NCBI GenBank assembly: GCA_036558005.1
Contig: DATBGO010000216.1
Span: 47,375-111,374 of the forward strand
Reading direction: 5' to 3'
DNA length: 64,000 nucleotides
Origin: DATBGO01 sp036558005
GTDB lineage: Bacteria > Actinomycetota > Actinomycetes > Streptosporangiales > Streptosporangiaceae
Both the position numbers and the translations under genes were made by a program. The notes below the pieces were generated by a model. It did not search any database, was not told the DNA's origin, and saw only the letters and a list, made by a program, of their open reading frames with translations. This document shows, piece by piece, positions 44,524 to 53,298 of the stretch; within the stretch, counting starts at the first letter, position 1; each line of letters starts with the position of its first letter.

Positions 44524-45864
44524 TCACCGCGCGGCGGTGCTGTTGCGGCGGGCCAGCGTGTCGACGGTGACGGCGGCGAGCAGCACGATCGCGGTGACGA
44601 TGTCGGTCGCCGCCGTGCTCATGCCGATCAGGCTCAGCCCGTTGTAGATCGTGGCGACGACCAGCCCGCCCAGCAGCGCGTGCAGCATCCGGCCCCGGCC
44701 GCCGAACAGGTTGGTGCCGCCGATCACCGCCGCCGCGACGGCGAACAGCACCAGCTGGCCGCCGTCGACATCGGTGGAGATCGAGGCCAGCCGGGAGGCA
44801 TAGGCGATGCCGCCGATTCCGGCCGTCAGGCCGCACAGCCCGAACGCCAGCGTCCGCACCCCGGCCAGGTTGACGCCGGCCCGGCGGGCCGCCTCGGCGT
44901 TGCCGCCGATCGCGTAGACGTAGCGGCCGAACCGGGTCCGGCCGGTCAGCACGGCCCACAGCACCAGGACGCCGAGCACGACGAAGACCACCAGCGGCAC
45001 GCCGCGCAGCGTGGTGATGCCGATGCCCCGGTTGGTGTTGCCGACCAGGACCACCACGATGCCCGCCACGGCCATCACCGCGACCTTGAGAATGGTGACG
45101 CCGAGCGGCGGGGCCACCAGGTTGCTGGCCCGGCGGCGCTGGTCCCTGCTGATCATGAAGAAGCCCGCCAGCACGACGACGACGATCATCACGACCCAGC
45201 CGGCCACCGGGCTGAGGTTGCCGTTCGCGATGTCGTTGAGGATGCTGTTCTCCAGCGGGATGGTGCCGCCCGCGCCGTGACCGCTGCGGGCCACCAGGAT
45301 GATCATCAGGCCCTCGAGCCCGAGCAGCCCGGCCAGGGTGACCACGAACGAGGGCAATCCCAGCCGGGTGATCAGCGTGCCCTGCACCAGGCCGATCAGG
45401 GCGGTGGCCGCCAGCCCCATGAGGATCGCCAGCCACCAGGGCAGCGTGAAGACCGCCCAGAGGGTGACCACGGCGCCGACCGCCGCGTTGAAGCCGACCG
45501 ACAGGTCGATCTCGCCCAGCAGCAGGACGAAGACCTCGGCCATCCCGAGCAGGACGATCGGGGCGCCCTGGACCAGCAGGTTGACCAGGTTGCCCGCGGA
45601 CAGGAAATTGGAGTTCTTGATCTGGAAGAAGATCACGATGGCGATCAGGCCGAGGATGATCGGCAGCGCGCCGCTCTCGCCGCTACGGACCCGCTTGAGC
45701 CAGATCCGCGCGTACTCGCCGATCGAGTCGGCGACCAGCTCGGGAGCCCCGGCGACGGCCGCTTCCTCGCGGGCCGCCTCGTGCGCCGCCGGGCCAGCCG
45801 CGATGATCGCGGGGCTGTCGGCCTCGGCCGGCTCCTCCTGGACGCCGCGTCGGGTTGATGACAT
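44524..45864 (-). CDS. Sugar ABC transporter permease (CUT2, XylH/RbsC type)
   Basis: 446 residues, about ten membrane helices after a ~60-residue cytoplasmic N-terminal extension. Family motifs: GEIDLSVGFNAAVGAVVTLW, GLVQGTLITRLGLPSFVVTLAG, and the cytoplasmic loop TRFGRYVYAIGGNAEAARRAGVN with AAAVIGGTNLFGGRGR. Xylose-type permeases have this length. The central loop near residues 245-290 carries extra helices, as in XylH. Third gene of binding protein-ATPase-permease. Confidence 0.92.
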   Translation of the reverse strand: MSSTRRGVQEEPAEADSPAIIAAGPAAHEAAREEAAVAGAPELVADSIGEYARIWLKRVRSGESGALPIILGLIAIVIFFQIKNSNFLSAGNLVNLLVQGAPIVLLGMAEVFVLLLGEIDLSVGFNAAVGAVVTLWAVFTLPWWLAILMGLAATALIGLVQGTLITRLGLPSFVVTLAGLLGLEGLMIILVARSGHGAGGTIPLENSILNDIANGNLSPVAGWVVMIVVVVLAGFFMISRDQRRRASNLVAPPLGVTILKVAVMAVAGIVVVLVGNTNRGIGITTLRGVPLVVFVVLGVLVLWAVLTGRTRFGRYVYAIGGNAEAARRAGVNLAGVRTLAFGLCGLTAGIGGIAYASRLASISTDVDGGQLVLFAVAAAVIGGTNLFGGRGRMLHALLGGLVVATIYNGLSLIGMSTAATDIVTAIVLLAAVTVDTLARRNSTAAR

Positions 45865-45867
45865 CGT

Positions 45868-46770
45868 TCAGCCTTCCGTGCCGCTGGAATGACCGCGCGA
45901 CGCCGCGGGCTCGCCCGCGTTGCCGTTCATGCCGCCCGCGCGGGAGGTGGCGCCAGTGGTCATGAGCTCCACGATGGACTGGGTGTCGAAGTCCGACGCG
46001 GGGCCCGCCGCCGCTAGCCGGCCGAGATACAAGACCGCGATCCGGTCGGCGACCTGGAAGACCTCGTTCAGGTTGTGCGAGATCACGATGACCGCGTGCC
46101 CCCTGCTGCGCAGCCGGCCGATCAGGTCCAGGACCAGCTCGGTCTGGGACACGCCGAGTGCCGCGGTGGGCTCGTCCATGACGACGAGCTTCGCGTCGAG
46201 CATGACCGCCTTGGCCACCGCGACCGACTGGCGCTGCCCGCCCGACAGCGAGCCGACCGGCTGCCGGATCGAGCGGACCGTGGTGACCCGCAGGTCGGTC
46301 AGCGTCTGCTTCGCGGTCAGCTCCATGCTGACCTCGTTCAGCAGGCCGAACCGGCGGGTTTCGTGCCCGAGCATCATGTTCTGCACGATGTCCAGGTTGT
46401 CGCACAGCGCCAGGTCCTGGTACACGGTCGCGATGCCGAGGTCGGCCGCGTCCTTCGGGCCGTGCAGGTGCACCGGCTGGCCGTTCCAGATCAGCTGGCC
46501 GCTGCTGGGCTCCCAGATGCCGGCGATGGTCTTGATCATCGTCGACTTGCCGGCCCCGTTGTCCCCGACCAGCGCGGTCACCTGGCCGGCCGGGATGTCC
46601 AGGTTGATGTCGGTCAGCGCGTGCACCGGCCCGAAGCTCTTGCCGATCCCGCGCAGCGCGAGCAGCGGCGCGCCGCCCTGCTGCCCGGCCTCGGTGCCTT
46701 CTGAGATGGCCGATGGCGCCCCGCCCGTCTCCGCGGGCCGGGCGCCATCAGCCGCGCCGGGATTCACCAC
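45868..46770 (-). CDS. Sugar ABC transporter ATPase, single nucleotide-binding domain
   Basis: 300 residues: Walker A VGDNGAGKSTMIKT, Q-loop YQDLALCDNLDIVQNMMLG, signature GSLSGGQRQSVAVAKAV, Walker B LVVMDEPTAALGVSQ, switch His IVISHNLNEVF. CUT2 importers usually have one ~500-residue ATPase with two NBDs; this one has a single NBD, so it forms a homodimer or pairs with another subunit. The histidine-kinase fusion at 48901-51510 carries a strikingly similar NBD (shared QDLALCDNLD). The C-terminal ~35 residues are Gly/Ala rich. Confidence 0.92.
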   Translation of the reverse strand: MVNPGAADGARPAETGGAPSAISEGTEAGQQGGAPLLALRGIGKSFGPVHALTDINLDIPAGQVTALVGDNGAGKSTMIKTIAGIWEPSSGQLIWNGQPVHLHGPKDAADLGIATVYQDLALCDNLDIVQNMMLGHETRRFGLLNEVSMELTAKQTLTDLRVTTVRSIRQPVGSLSGGQRQSVAVAKAVMLDAKLVVMDEPTAALGVSQTELVLDLIGRLRSRGHAVIVISHNLNEVFQVADRIAVLYLGRLAAAGPASDFDTQSIVELMTTGATSRAGGMNGNAGEPAASRGHSSGTEG

Positions 46771-46804
46771 TGCGCGGATCCCGTCGTGTCCCGAGCGCTC
46801 ATCA

Positions 46805-48031
46805 CTATCCCGAAATCCCTGCCGCGGTGCAGGCAGCCTTGTACTTGGCGGTGCAGAGCTGCGAGGCCGGCACGAAGTTGTCAGCGATCACTGTCGAGTT
46901 CATATTCGACGGCGTCACCCACTTCGGCGTCAAGAGCACCGAGGAAACCGCGACCTTGGCCTGGGTGTCCTGGGTGCTGCCGTTCACCAGCGCGGCCGGC
47001 GGCGTGACCCCGGCGCGGGCATACAGCGCCAGCGCGGCGGCGGCCTGGGCCTCCAGGTAGATCGGCTTGTAGGCGGTGCCGCACTGGTAGCCGGACAGGA
47101 TGTTCTGCAGGCCGATCAGGGTCGCGTCCTGGCCGGTGACCGGGAAGGTCTTCGGCTTGACGCCCAGGCCCTGCAGGTAGTGGATGATCGGGGCGGCGTT
47201 CTCATCGTTGGGCGTCAGCACCGCGTTGATGTTCTTGTGCGCGGTGAACTGGCCCTGGAAGCGGGTCTCCGCGGTGGGCGGGTCCCAGGTGCCCGCGGTC
47301 TTGCCGACCTGCTTCCACTTGCCGGAGTCGAAGAACGGCTTCATCACGGCCTGGTAGCCCTGCGCGAACAGGGTGGCGTTGTTGTCGGTCGGGTCGCCGT
47401 ACATGACCAGCACGTTCGGCTTCTTCACGTTCCAGGCCGAGACGCAGCTGACCAGGCCCTGGCCGATCAGCTTGCCGACCTGCACGTTGTCGAAGCTCAC
47501 GTAGTACTTGCGGCTGCCGCCCAGGGTCAGCCGGTCGTAGTCGATGACCGGCACGCCCTTGGACGAGGCATATTTCTCGATCGACGCGCCGACACCGGAG
47601 TCAAGCGGGTCCATGATGAGGACGCTGGCGCCATTGGTGATATCGGCCTGCGCGTCACTGAGCTCGGTGGCGTCGCTGCCCTGGGCGTTCTGCACGGTAA
47701 AGTCCGAGGACTTCAACCCGGCGGTTTGCAGCGCTTTAGTGAGATAAGGGGCGTCAAATTCGGTATACCGGGCCGACGACACGGTATCGGGCAAGATGAC
47801 GCCGACCTTTCCCTTGCCTTTGGTGACCAGCGGCTTCAGCTGCCCCATCGCGGAGAAGTCCCTCGTGAACGAGGATGCGCTGATCGACGGCACGGATCCC
47901 GAGCCTGAGCCGCTGCCTGAGCTGCCCGACGACGACGGAGAGCTGCTGCCGCAGGCCGAGATGACCAGGGCCACGCCAGCCGCCACCGACGTCAGGGCGA
48001 CTTTCTTACTGAGCAGGTCCAACGAAACCAC
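46805..48031 (-). CDS. Sugar ABC transporter substrate-binding lipoprotein (XylF-like)
   Basis: 408 residues. Signal peptide with lipobox ALVISACGSS, a Ser/Gly linker, then a periplasmic-binding-protein type 1 fold: KVGVILPDTVSSARYTEFDA, GASVLIMDPLDSGVGASIEK, GVPVIDYDRLTLGG, YVSFDNVQVGKLIGQGL and LTPNDENAAPIIHYLQG, with FPVTGQDATLIGLQNI. These match D-xylose-binding XylF homologues in actinobacteria. Sugar specificity is probably a pentose, not proven. The upstream 168-bp gap contains a candidate response-regulator site. Confidence 0.92.
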   Translation of the reverse strand: MVSLDLLSKKVALTSVAAGVALVISACGSSSPSSSGSSGSGSGSGSVPSISASSFTRDFSAMGQLKPLVTKGKGKVGVILPDTVSSARYTEFDAPYLTKALQTAGLKSSDFTVQNAQGSDATELSDAQADITNGASVLIMDPLDSGVGASIEKYASSKGVPVIDYDRLTLGGSRKYYVSFDNVQVGKLIGQGLVSCVSAWNVKKPNVLVMYGDPTDNNATLFAQGYQAVMKPFFDSGKWKQVGKTAGTWDPPTAETRFQGQFTAHKNINAVLTPNDENAAPIIHYLQGLGVKPKTFPVTGQDATLIGLQNILSGYQCGTAYKPIYLEAQAAAALALYARAGVTPPAALVNGSTQDTQAKVAVSSVLLTPKWVTPSNMNSTVIADNFVPASQLCTAKYKAACTAAGISG

Positions 48032-48133
48032 CCTCGTTCTTGAGCGGGGAGTGCTTGAGCCTCGGACGGATGCCAGACCGCGGGCAAAGATGGGCGGTCC
48101 TAGCCCGTTCAGGTGAACCTTATGCCGGGCAGG

Positions 48134-48151
48134 ATTAACAGACCCGTTAAC
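48134..48151 (-). promoter_or_regulatory. Candidate response-regulator site before the sugar-binding protein gene
   Basis: On the minus strand GTTAAC (48151-48146), six bases, GTTAAT (48139-48134): a tandem direct repeat with 12-bp spacing, the usual geometry of OmpR/PhoB-type regulators. It lies between the OmpR-type regulator gene and the binding-protein gene. A palindrome GTTCA-CC-TGAAC (about 48108-48119) is nearer the start. Binding is inferred. Confidence 0.35.
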
Positions 48152-48199
48152 ATCGGGCTGCCCCCGTGAAAATTCCGTAAACAGCGCGGCGGCGGCCGG

Positions 48200-48904
48200 T
48201 TACTCTGCGGCGATCCGGTAGCCCGCGCGCGGCTGGGTGAGGATCAGCGCGGGCCCGTCGGCGGGTTCCAGCTTGGCCCGCAGCCGCCGCACGTACACCC
48301 GCACGTACTCGGTCTCGGTCTCGTAGCCATGGCCCCAGACCCGGCGCAGCAGGTGCGCGTGGGTGAGCAGCTTGCCCCGGTTGGTGACCAGCTCGCGCAG
48401 CAGCGCGAACTCGGTCGGGGTCAGGTGCACCGGCTGCCCGTCCCTGGACACCTGCTGGGCGGCCAGGTCGATCACCAGCGGGCCGACGGTGATGACCGGC
48501 GGGCCGGGCTCCGGCGCCGCCGACGGCCTGGTGCGGCGCAGCGTGGCGGTGATCCGGGCGAGCAGTTCCTCGATGCTGAACGGCTTGGTCAGGTAGTCGT
48601 CCGCGCCGACGTTGAGCGCGGTCACCTTGTCCCGCTCGCCGCCGCGCGCCGACACCACGATCACCGCGACCGGTGACCGCTCGCGGATCTCCCGGCACAG
48701 CTCGAACCCGTCGATCTCGGGCAGCATCAGGTCCAGCAGCACGATGTCGGGCGCCTCGGTCTCCAGCAGCCGCAGCGCGCGGGACCCGTCCGCGGACACC
48801 ACCGTGTCGAAGCCGCGGACGGTCAGGTTGGACCTGATCAGGTCGACGATGTTGGGGTCATCTTCGATGATCAGCGCGCGCGTATGCGCCGCCTCGGTGC
48901 TCAC
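48200..48904 (-). CDS. OmpR/PhoB-family response regulator
   Basis: 234 residues. Receiver: RALIIEDDPNIVDLIRSNL, phosphoacceptor in DIVLLDLMLPEIDGFEL, VIVVSARGGERDK and DDYLTKPFSIEELLARI; winged-helix DNA-binding domain: HLTPTEFALLRELVTNRGKL, HLLRRVWGHGYETETEYVR and VYVRRLRAKLE. KdpE-like spacing. Its GTG start overlaps the kinase stop (GTGA), so it is the cognate regulator of the ABC-kinase fusion. The natural target is the adjacent sugar transporter. Confidence 0.94.
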   Translation of the reverse strand: MSTEAAHTRALIIEDDPNIVDLIRSNLTVRGFDTVVSADGSRALRLLETEAPDIVLLDLMLPEIDGFELCREIRERSPVAVIVVSARGGERDKVTALNVGADDYLTKPFSIEELLARITATLRRTRPSAAPEPGPPVITVGPLVIDLAAQQVSRDGQPVHLTPTEFALLRELVTNRGKLLTHAHLLRRVWGHGYETETEYVRVYVRRLRAKLEPADGPALILTQPRAGYRIAAE

Positions 48905-51510
48905 GTGGCGATGTTGCCTTCCAGTACGGCGTGGCCGGCCTGCTCATGGCCGGCCGGCCCGCTGCCCGCGGGCGCGTCATCGGCGGCCAGCTCGGCCGGC
49001 AGCACGATGCGGAACGTGGTGCCGCTCCCGGCGGCGCTGCCCGGGCGGCCCAGCTCGATCCGGCCGCTGTGGGCGGTGACGATGCCGTGGGCGATGGACA
49101 GCCCGAGCCCGGCGCCGGCGGTCCTGGCCCGGCGCCGCCGCATCGGCTCGAACGGCGCGGTCCGCAGCTCGGCGGGCATCCCCGCGCCGTCGTCGGCGAC
49201 GGTGACCGTCACCTCTCCCGGCTCGCTCGCCGCGGCGCTGACCAGCACCCGGGTGCCCGGCGGGTTGTGCCCGATCGCGTTGTCGAGCAGGTTGACGAAG
49301 ACCTGCTCCAGCCGGTCGTGGTCGGCCCACACCACCGGCAGGTCCGGGTCGCAGCTGACCTGCACCGCCGCCCGGCCGGCCGGCGGCAGGCAGGCGACCG
49401 CCGCGTCCAGCACCAGCGGGATGTCGCACCAGTCCGGCTGCAGCCGCAGCACCCCCGACTCGATCGCGGAGAAGTCCAGCAGGTCGCCGACCAGCCGGCC
49501 CAGCCGGGCCGACTCGGCCGCGATCCGGGCCAGGAACCGCTGCTGGGAATCGCTGTCCCAGGTCACGTCGGACTGCATGAGGCTGGACGCGTAGCCCCTG
49601 ATCGCGGTCAGCGGGGTGCGCAGCTCGTGGCTCAGCCGGGTCAGGAAGCCGCGCTGCAGTTCCTGCGACCGGCGCAGCGCCGCGGCCTCCTGGTGCGCGA
49701 GCCCGGCCTCCTCCCGCTCCAGCGCGAGCCGCAGCGAGTGCGCGGCGTCCTCGAGCAGCGCGGTGGCGTCAGCGGCCTGGCCCTGGTCGCCGCCGTGCTC
49801 GGGCAGCCCGCCGGGGCGGCCGTCGCCGCCGGGCCAGCCTGCCCCGTCCGGCAGGCCGGCCAGGTCCCGCCACCGCGCCAGCAGCGCGCTGGGCCCGCCC
49901 GGCGCGGCGAACGTCACCCCGAGCAGCCGCCCGTCCGGCCCGGCCGTCAGCTCCCTGGCCACCCCGTCGTGCCGGTCGACGGTCAGCGCGTGGTCGGCCG
50001 CGGCCAGCACCGCCCTGGACGCGGTGCTCACCCCGCCCTGCAGCCGGGCTGGCTGCGCCCCGGCCAGCGCCCGGCAGTACGCTGCCCGGCCGTCCCGCTG
50101 GGTCAGCAGCGCCACCTCTTCGGCCGCCAGTCCCTGCCGCAGCGACTGCAGCGCGAGCCCGAGTCCCTGGGCCACCGGGATCGGCCCGGCCAGCGTCTCC
50201 AGCATCTCCCTGATCGTCTCCAGCACCCGGTTGCGCGCGGTGACCTGCTCGAGCAGCCGGTCCCGCTCGATCGCGCTCGCCGCGTAGCCGGCGTACAGGT
50301 TGACCAGGTCCAGCTGGTCGCGCTGCGGCGCGCCGGGCTCCTGCCGGAAGACCGTGATCACCCCGAGGTGCCCGCCGGGGCCCAGCACCGGCACCGACCA
50401 GGAGCTGCCCACGGTGGCCGCCCTGGCCAGATCGCGGAACGGGGCCCAGGCGGCCCCGGTGGCCGCGTCCTGCTCGATCACCGGCTGCTCGGCGGCGGCG
50501 GCCAGCCCGACCGGCCCGCCGCCGGGGCCGTAGGGCAGCCGGGACCACTGCGCCTGCAGCGCGGCCGGCAGCCCGAGCGAGGCCGTGCACACGAGCGCGG
50601 TGTCCGCGGGCAGGTGGATGCTCAGCCGCTCGCTGCCCAGGGCCGCGCCGAGCGCGGACAGGATGAGCGACAGGCTGGAGGACGGGTCGGCCGACACCAG
50701 CCGGCCGGCCAGCCCGTGCAGCCGGGTCAGCTGCCGGCGCGCCGATGAGTCCAGCTGCTGGCCGGACAGCAGCGCCACCACGTCGTCGGGGTGCACCATG
50801 CTGGGCTTGACGTCGGCGACCAGCCGGCCGTGCCGCAGCACGATGATCCGGTCGGCCAGCCGGAACATCTGGTCGATGTCATGGCAGGCCAGCAGGATCG
50901 TGGCGCCCTGCTCGCGCAGGTTGGTGATCAGCCGCTCGACCTGGGCCGCCTCCCTGACCCCCAGCGACGCGGTCGGCTCGTCCAGCAGCAGCAGCCGGTG
51001 CCCGCGGGACATCGCCCTGGCGACCGCGACCAGCTGGCGCTGGCCGTGCGACAGCGACCGGACCGGCCTGGTGGTGTCCCTGGCCGCGATGCCCAGGCTC
51101 GCCAGCAGCGAGCTCGCCTCGGTGTGGAACCGGATGTCGGACAGCAGGTGGCGGCGGCGCTCCCGGCCGAGCAGCAGGTTCGAGGCCACGTCCAGGTTGT
51201 CGCACAGGGCCAGGTCCTGCCAGACCACCGCGACGCCGTCCCGGCCCGCGGCGACCGGGCTGGTGCTGACCAGCCGCCCGCCGAGCATGATCTGCCCGGC
51301 CGCCGGTGCGATGTCGCCGGCGATGCAGCGCACCAGGGTGGTCTTGCCCGCGCCGTTCTCCCCCGCCAGCGCCACCACCTGGCCGGGCCAGATGTCCAGG
51401 TCGATCCCGGTCAGCGCGCGCAGCGCGCCGTAGTCGACTGACAGCCGTGACACCGACAGCAGCGGTCCTGGCTGCGCGGGCGGCACCGGCGGTGCGGGCT
51501 GGGCGGTCAC
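48901..51510 (-). CDS. ABC ATPase-GAF-histidine kinase fusion protein
   Basis: 869 residues combining a transporter ATPase with a sensor kinase. ABC domain (~15-250): Walker A GENGAGKTT (Lys56), Q-loop VVWQDLALCDNLDVASN, signature RSLSHGQRQLVAVARAM (153-157 LSHGQ), Walker B LLLLDEPTASLG (Asp177/Glu178), switch His210. A GAF-like domain follows (~265-420), a second GAF-like region (~430-600), then HisKA GFLTRLSHELRTPLTAIRGY (His628) and HATPase with N-box QVFVNLLDNAIGHNP, G1 VADDGAGMP (773-778) and G2 AGLGLS (~800). All ATPase and kinase residues are intact. No membrane helices. GTG 51510 has a CACAAT -10 six bases upstream. The gene overlaps its response regulator and sits beside a sugar importer with a paralogous NBD. 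Confidence 0.93.
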   Translation of the reverse strand: MTAQPAPPVPPAQPGPLLSVSRLSVDYGALRALTGIDLDIWPGQVVALAGENGAGKTTLVRCIAGDIAPAAGQIMLGGRLVSTSPVAAGRDGVAVVWQDLALCDNLDVASNLLLGRERRRHLLSDIRFHTEASSLLASLGIAARDTTRPVRSLSHGQRQLVAVARAMSRGHRLLLLDEPTASLGVREAAQVERLITNLREQGATILLACHDIDQMFRLADRIIVLRHGRLVADVKPSMVHPDDVVALLSGQQLDSSARRQLTRLHGLAGRLVSADPSSSLSLILSALGAALGSERLSIHLPADTALVCTASLGLPAALQAQWSRLPYGPGGGPVGLAAAAEQPVIEQDAATGAAWAPFRDLARAATVGSSWSVPVLGPGGHLGVITVFRQEPGAPQRDQLDLVNLYAGYAASAIERDRLLEQVTARNRVLETIREMLETLAGPIPVAQGLGLALQSLRQGLAAEEVALLTQRDGRAAYCRALAGAQPARLQGGVSTASRAVLAAADHALTVDRHDGVARELTAGPDGRLLGVTFAAPGGPSALLARWRDLAGLPDGAGWPGGDGRPGGLPEHGGDQGQAADATALLEDAAHSLRLALEREEAGLAHQEAAALRRSQELQRGFLTRLSHELRTPLTAIRGYASSLMQSDVTWDSDSQQRFLARIAAESARLGRLVGDLLDFSAIESGVLRLQPDWCDIPLVLDAAVACLPPAGRAAVQVSCDPDLPVVWADHDRLEQVFVNLLDNAIGHNPPGTRVLVSAAASEPGEVTVTVADDGAGMPAELRTAPFEPMRRRRARTAGAGLGLSIAHGIVTAHSGRIELGRPGSAAGSGTTFRIVLPAELAADDAPAGSGPAGHEQAGHAVLEGNIAT

Positions 51511-51516
51511 ATGCCC

Positions 51517-51522
51517 ATTGTG
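51517..51522 (-). promoter_or_regulatory. Possible -10 of a leaderless transcript for the ABC-kinase gene
   Basis: CACAAT on the minus strand ends exactly six bases before the GTG at 51510, which has no ribosome-binding site. Weak hexamer; the exact spacing is the main support. Confidence 0.35.
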
Positions 51523-51543
51523 AGACGAATGCTCCGCGCGGGG

Positions 51544-52833
51544 CTACCCGAGCCCGCTGGTCTGGGTGATCCGGCGGGTGAGGAACGCCCGTTCTGCCTC
51601 GTTATCGGCCAGCGCGAGCGCCTCGGCGTAGCTGCGGGCCGCCTCGGGCCCGCGGCCGAGCCTGCGCAGCAGGTCGGCCTTGGCCGCGGGCAGGTACCGG
51701 TACCCGGCCAGCCGCCCGTCCCGTTCCAGCTCCGCGATCTGCGCCAGCGCGGCTTCCTCGCCCGCCACCATGGCCAGCGCCACGACCCGGTTCAGCGCGA
51801 CGACCGGCGAGGGCCAGGCGGCCAGCAGCTTGTCGTACAGCCCCAGCAGCTGCGGCCAGTCGGTGCGGTCGTAGCTGGGCGCCTGCGCGTGCACGGCGGC
51901 GATCGCGGCCTGCAGCGCGAACCGGCCGGGCCGCCCGCCGCGCAGCGCCCCGAGCACCAGGCCGGCGCCCTCGGCGATGGCCTCCTGGTCCCAGCGGGAC
52001 CGGTCCTGCTCCTCCAGCAGCAGCAGCCGGCCATCCGGCGCGGTCCTGGTGGCCCGGCGGGCGTCGGTGAGCAGCAGCAGCGCCAGCAGCCCGCGCACCT
52101 CGCGCTCGTCGGGCATCAGCGCGCTCAGCGTGCGGGCCAGGCTGATGGCCCGCTCCACCAGGTCGGCGCGGACCAGGCCGGCCCCGGCCGGGGCGGTGTG
52201 CCCGGTGGTGTACAGCAGGTGCACCACGGTCAGCACCGCGTCGAGCCGGTCGGGCAGCTCGGCCGCGCCGGGCACCCGGTAGGCGATCCTGGCCGCGGAG
52301 ATCTTCTTCTTGGCCCTGGTCACCCTGGCGGCCATGGTGGGCTCGGGCACCAGGAACGCCAGCGCGATCTCGGCGGTGGACAGCCCGCATACCAGCCGCA
52401 GCGTGAGGGCGACCTGCGCCTCCCTGGCCAGCGCCGGGTGGCAGCAGGTGAATACCAGCCGGAGCCGGTCGTCGGGGATCACGGCGGCGTCCTCACCCTC
52501 GTCGCCGGGGCCCGGCCCCGGCGGCTGCGGGACGGGCTCGACCAGCAGCGGCAGCTTCGCCCGCAGTGTCGCGTTCCTGCGATGCATGTCCAGCGCGCGG
52601 TTGCGGGCCGCCGTCGTCAGCCAGGCACCCGGGTTGCGCGGCACGCCCTGGCGCTGCCAGGCCTCCAGCGCCGACACGTAGGCATCCTGGACGCATTCCT
52701 CGGCGAGGTCGATGTCCCTGGCGACGCGCGCCGTCGCGGCGAGCACGAAGGCCCACTCGCGACGGTGCGCGTCGGCGACGGCGGCGGCGATCTCGTCGCG
52801 GCCGCCGGCCCGGTCCTGTGCAGGCTCGGGCAC
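51544..52833 (-). CDS. ECF sigma factor with C-terminal TPR-like extension (ECF42 type)
   Basis: 429 residues, much longer than a normal ECF sigma. Region 2: DIDLAEECVQDAYVSALEAW, PGAWLTTAARNRALDMHRR; region 4: LTLRLVCGLSTAEIALAFLV and PEPTMAARVTRAKKKI. A ~200-residue helical extension follows (DUF6596, TPR-like: YDKLLAAWPSPVVALNRVVA, GRLAGYRYLPAAKADLLRRLG). ECF42 sigmas are regulated through this C-terminal part rather than by an anti-sigma and are encoded with DGPF/YCII proteins, as here. GTG start at 52833. Confidence 0.93.
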   Translation of the reverse strand: MPEPAQDRAGGRDEIAAAVADAHRREWAFVLAATARVARDIDLAEECVQDAYVSALEAWQRQGVPRNPGAWLTTAARNRALDMHRRNATLRAKLPLLVEPVPQPPGPGPGDEGEDAAVIPDDRLRLVFTCCHPALAREAQVALTLRLVCGLSTAEIALAFLVPEPTMAARVTRAKKKISAARIAYRVPGAAELPDRLDAVLTVVHLLYTTGHTAPAGAGLVRADLVERAISLARTLSALMPDEREVRGLLALLLLTDARRATRTAPDGRLLLLEEQDRSRWDQEAIAEGAGLVLGALRGGRPGRFALQAAIAAVHAQAPSYDRTDWPQLLGLYDKLLAAWPSPVVALNRVVALAMVAGEEAALAQIAELERDGRLAGYRYLPAAKADLLRRLGRGPEAARSYAEALALADNEAERAFLTRRITQTSGLG

Positions 52834-52836
52834 GTC

Positions 52837-53181
52837 CTACATGCCCGTGTCCAGGATCGGCCGCACTTCGACGCCACCGAAGGCAGCCGGGCAGAGCTTG
52901 GCTATCTCCAGCGCGTGGTCGAGGTCGCTGGCCTCGATCAGGTAGTAGCCGCCGAGTGCCTCCTTGGTCTCGGCGAACGGGCCGTCGGTCACCACGTCGC
53001 CGCGGATGGAGGTGGCGGTGCTGGTGGGCTGCAGCGCGTTCCCGCCGTTGATCTTCCCGCCCTTCTCCGCGACCTGCCTGGCGAACCGGCTGTGCGCCTC
53101 CCCGGTGGCCTGCCACAGCTCGTCGCCGCCGTTCGCGTAGCCCGCCTCGTTCTCGTAGATGAGGATCAGGTACTCAGCCAT
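52837..53181 (-). CDS. YCII/DGPF-domain protein, partner of the ECF sigma
   Basis: 114 residues, small ferredoxin-like alpha/beta fold: EYLILIYENEAGYANGGDEL, the motif VVTDGPFAETKEALGGYYLIEA and ALEIAKLCPAAFGGVEVRPI. Known to co-occur with ECF42 sigma factors; probable transcriptional target or ligand-handling partner, biochemical role unclear. Three bases separate it from the sigma gene. Confidence 0.93.
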   Translation of the reverse strand: MAEYLILIYENEAGYANGGDELWQATGEAHSRFARQVAEKGGKINGGNALQPTSTATSIRGDVVTDGPFAETKEALGGYYLIEASDLDHALEIAKLCPAAFGGVEVRPILDTGM

Positions 53182-53298
53182 CTGCGATCTCCTTCAAATC
53201 TGTCAGTCGTGCCATCACCAGTCCGACGAACGAGCTGGCGGGGAATCGACAGGCCCCGGCGGTGACTTCCGGCCCGGTGTCCCTGGCGCTGGCGGGTG

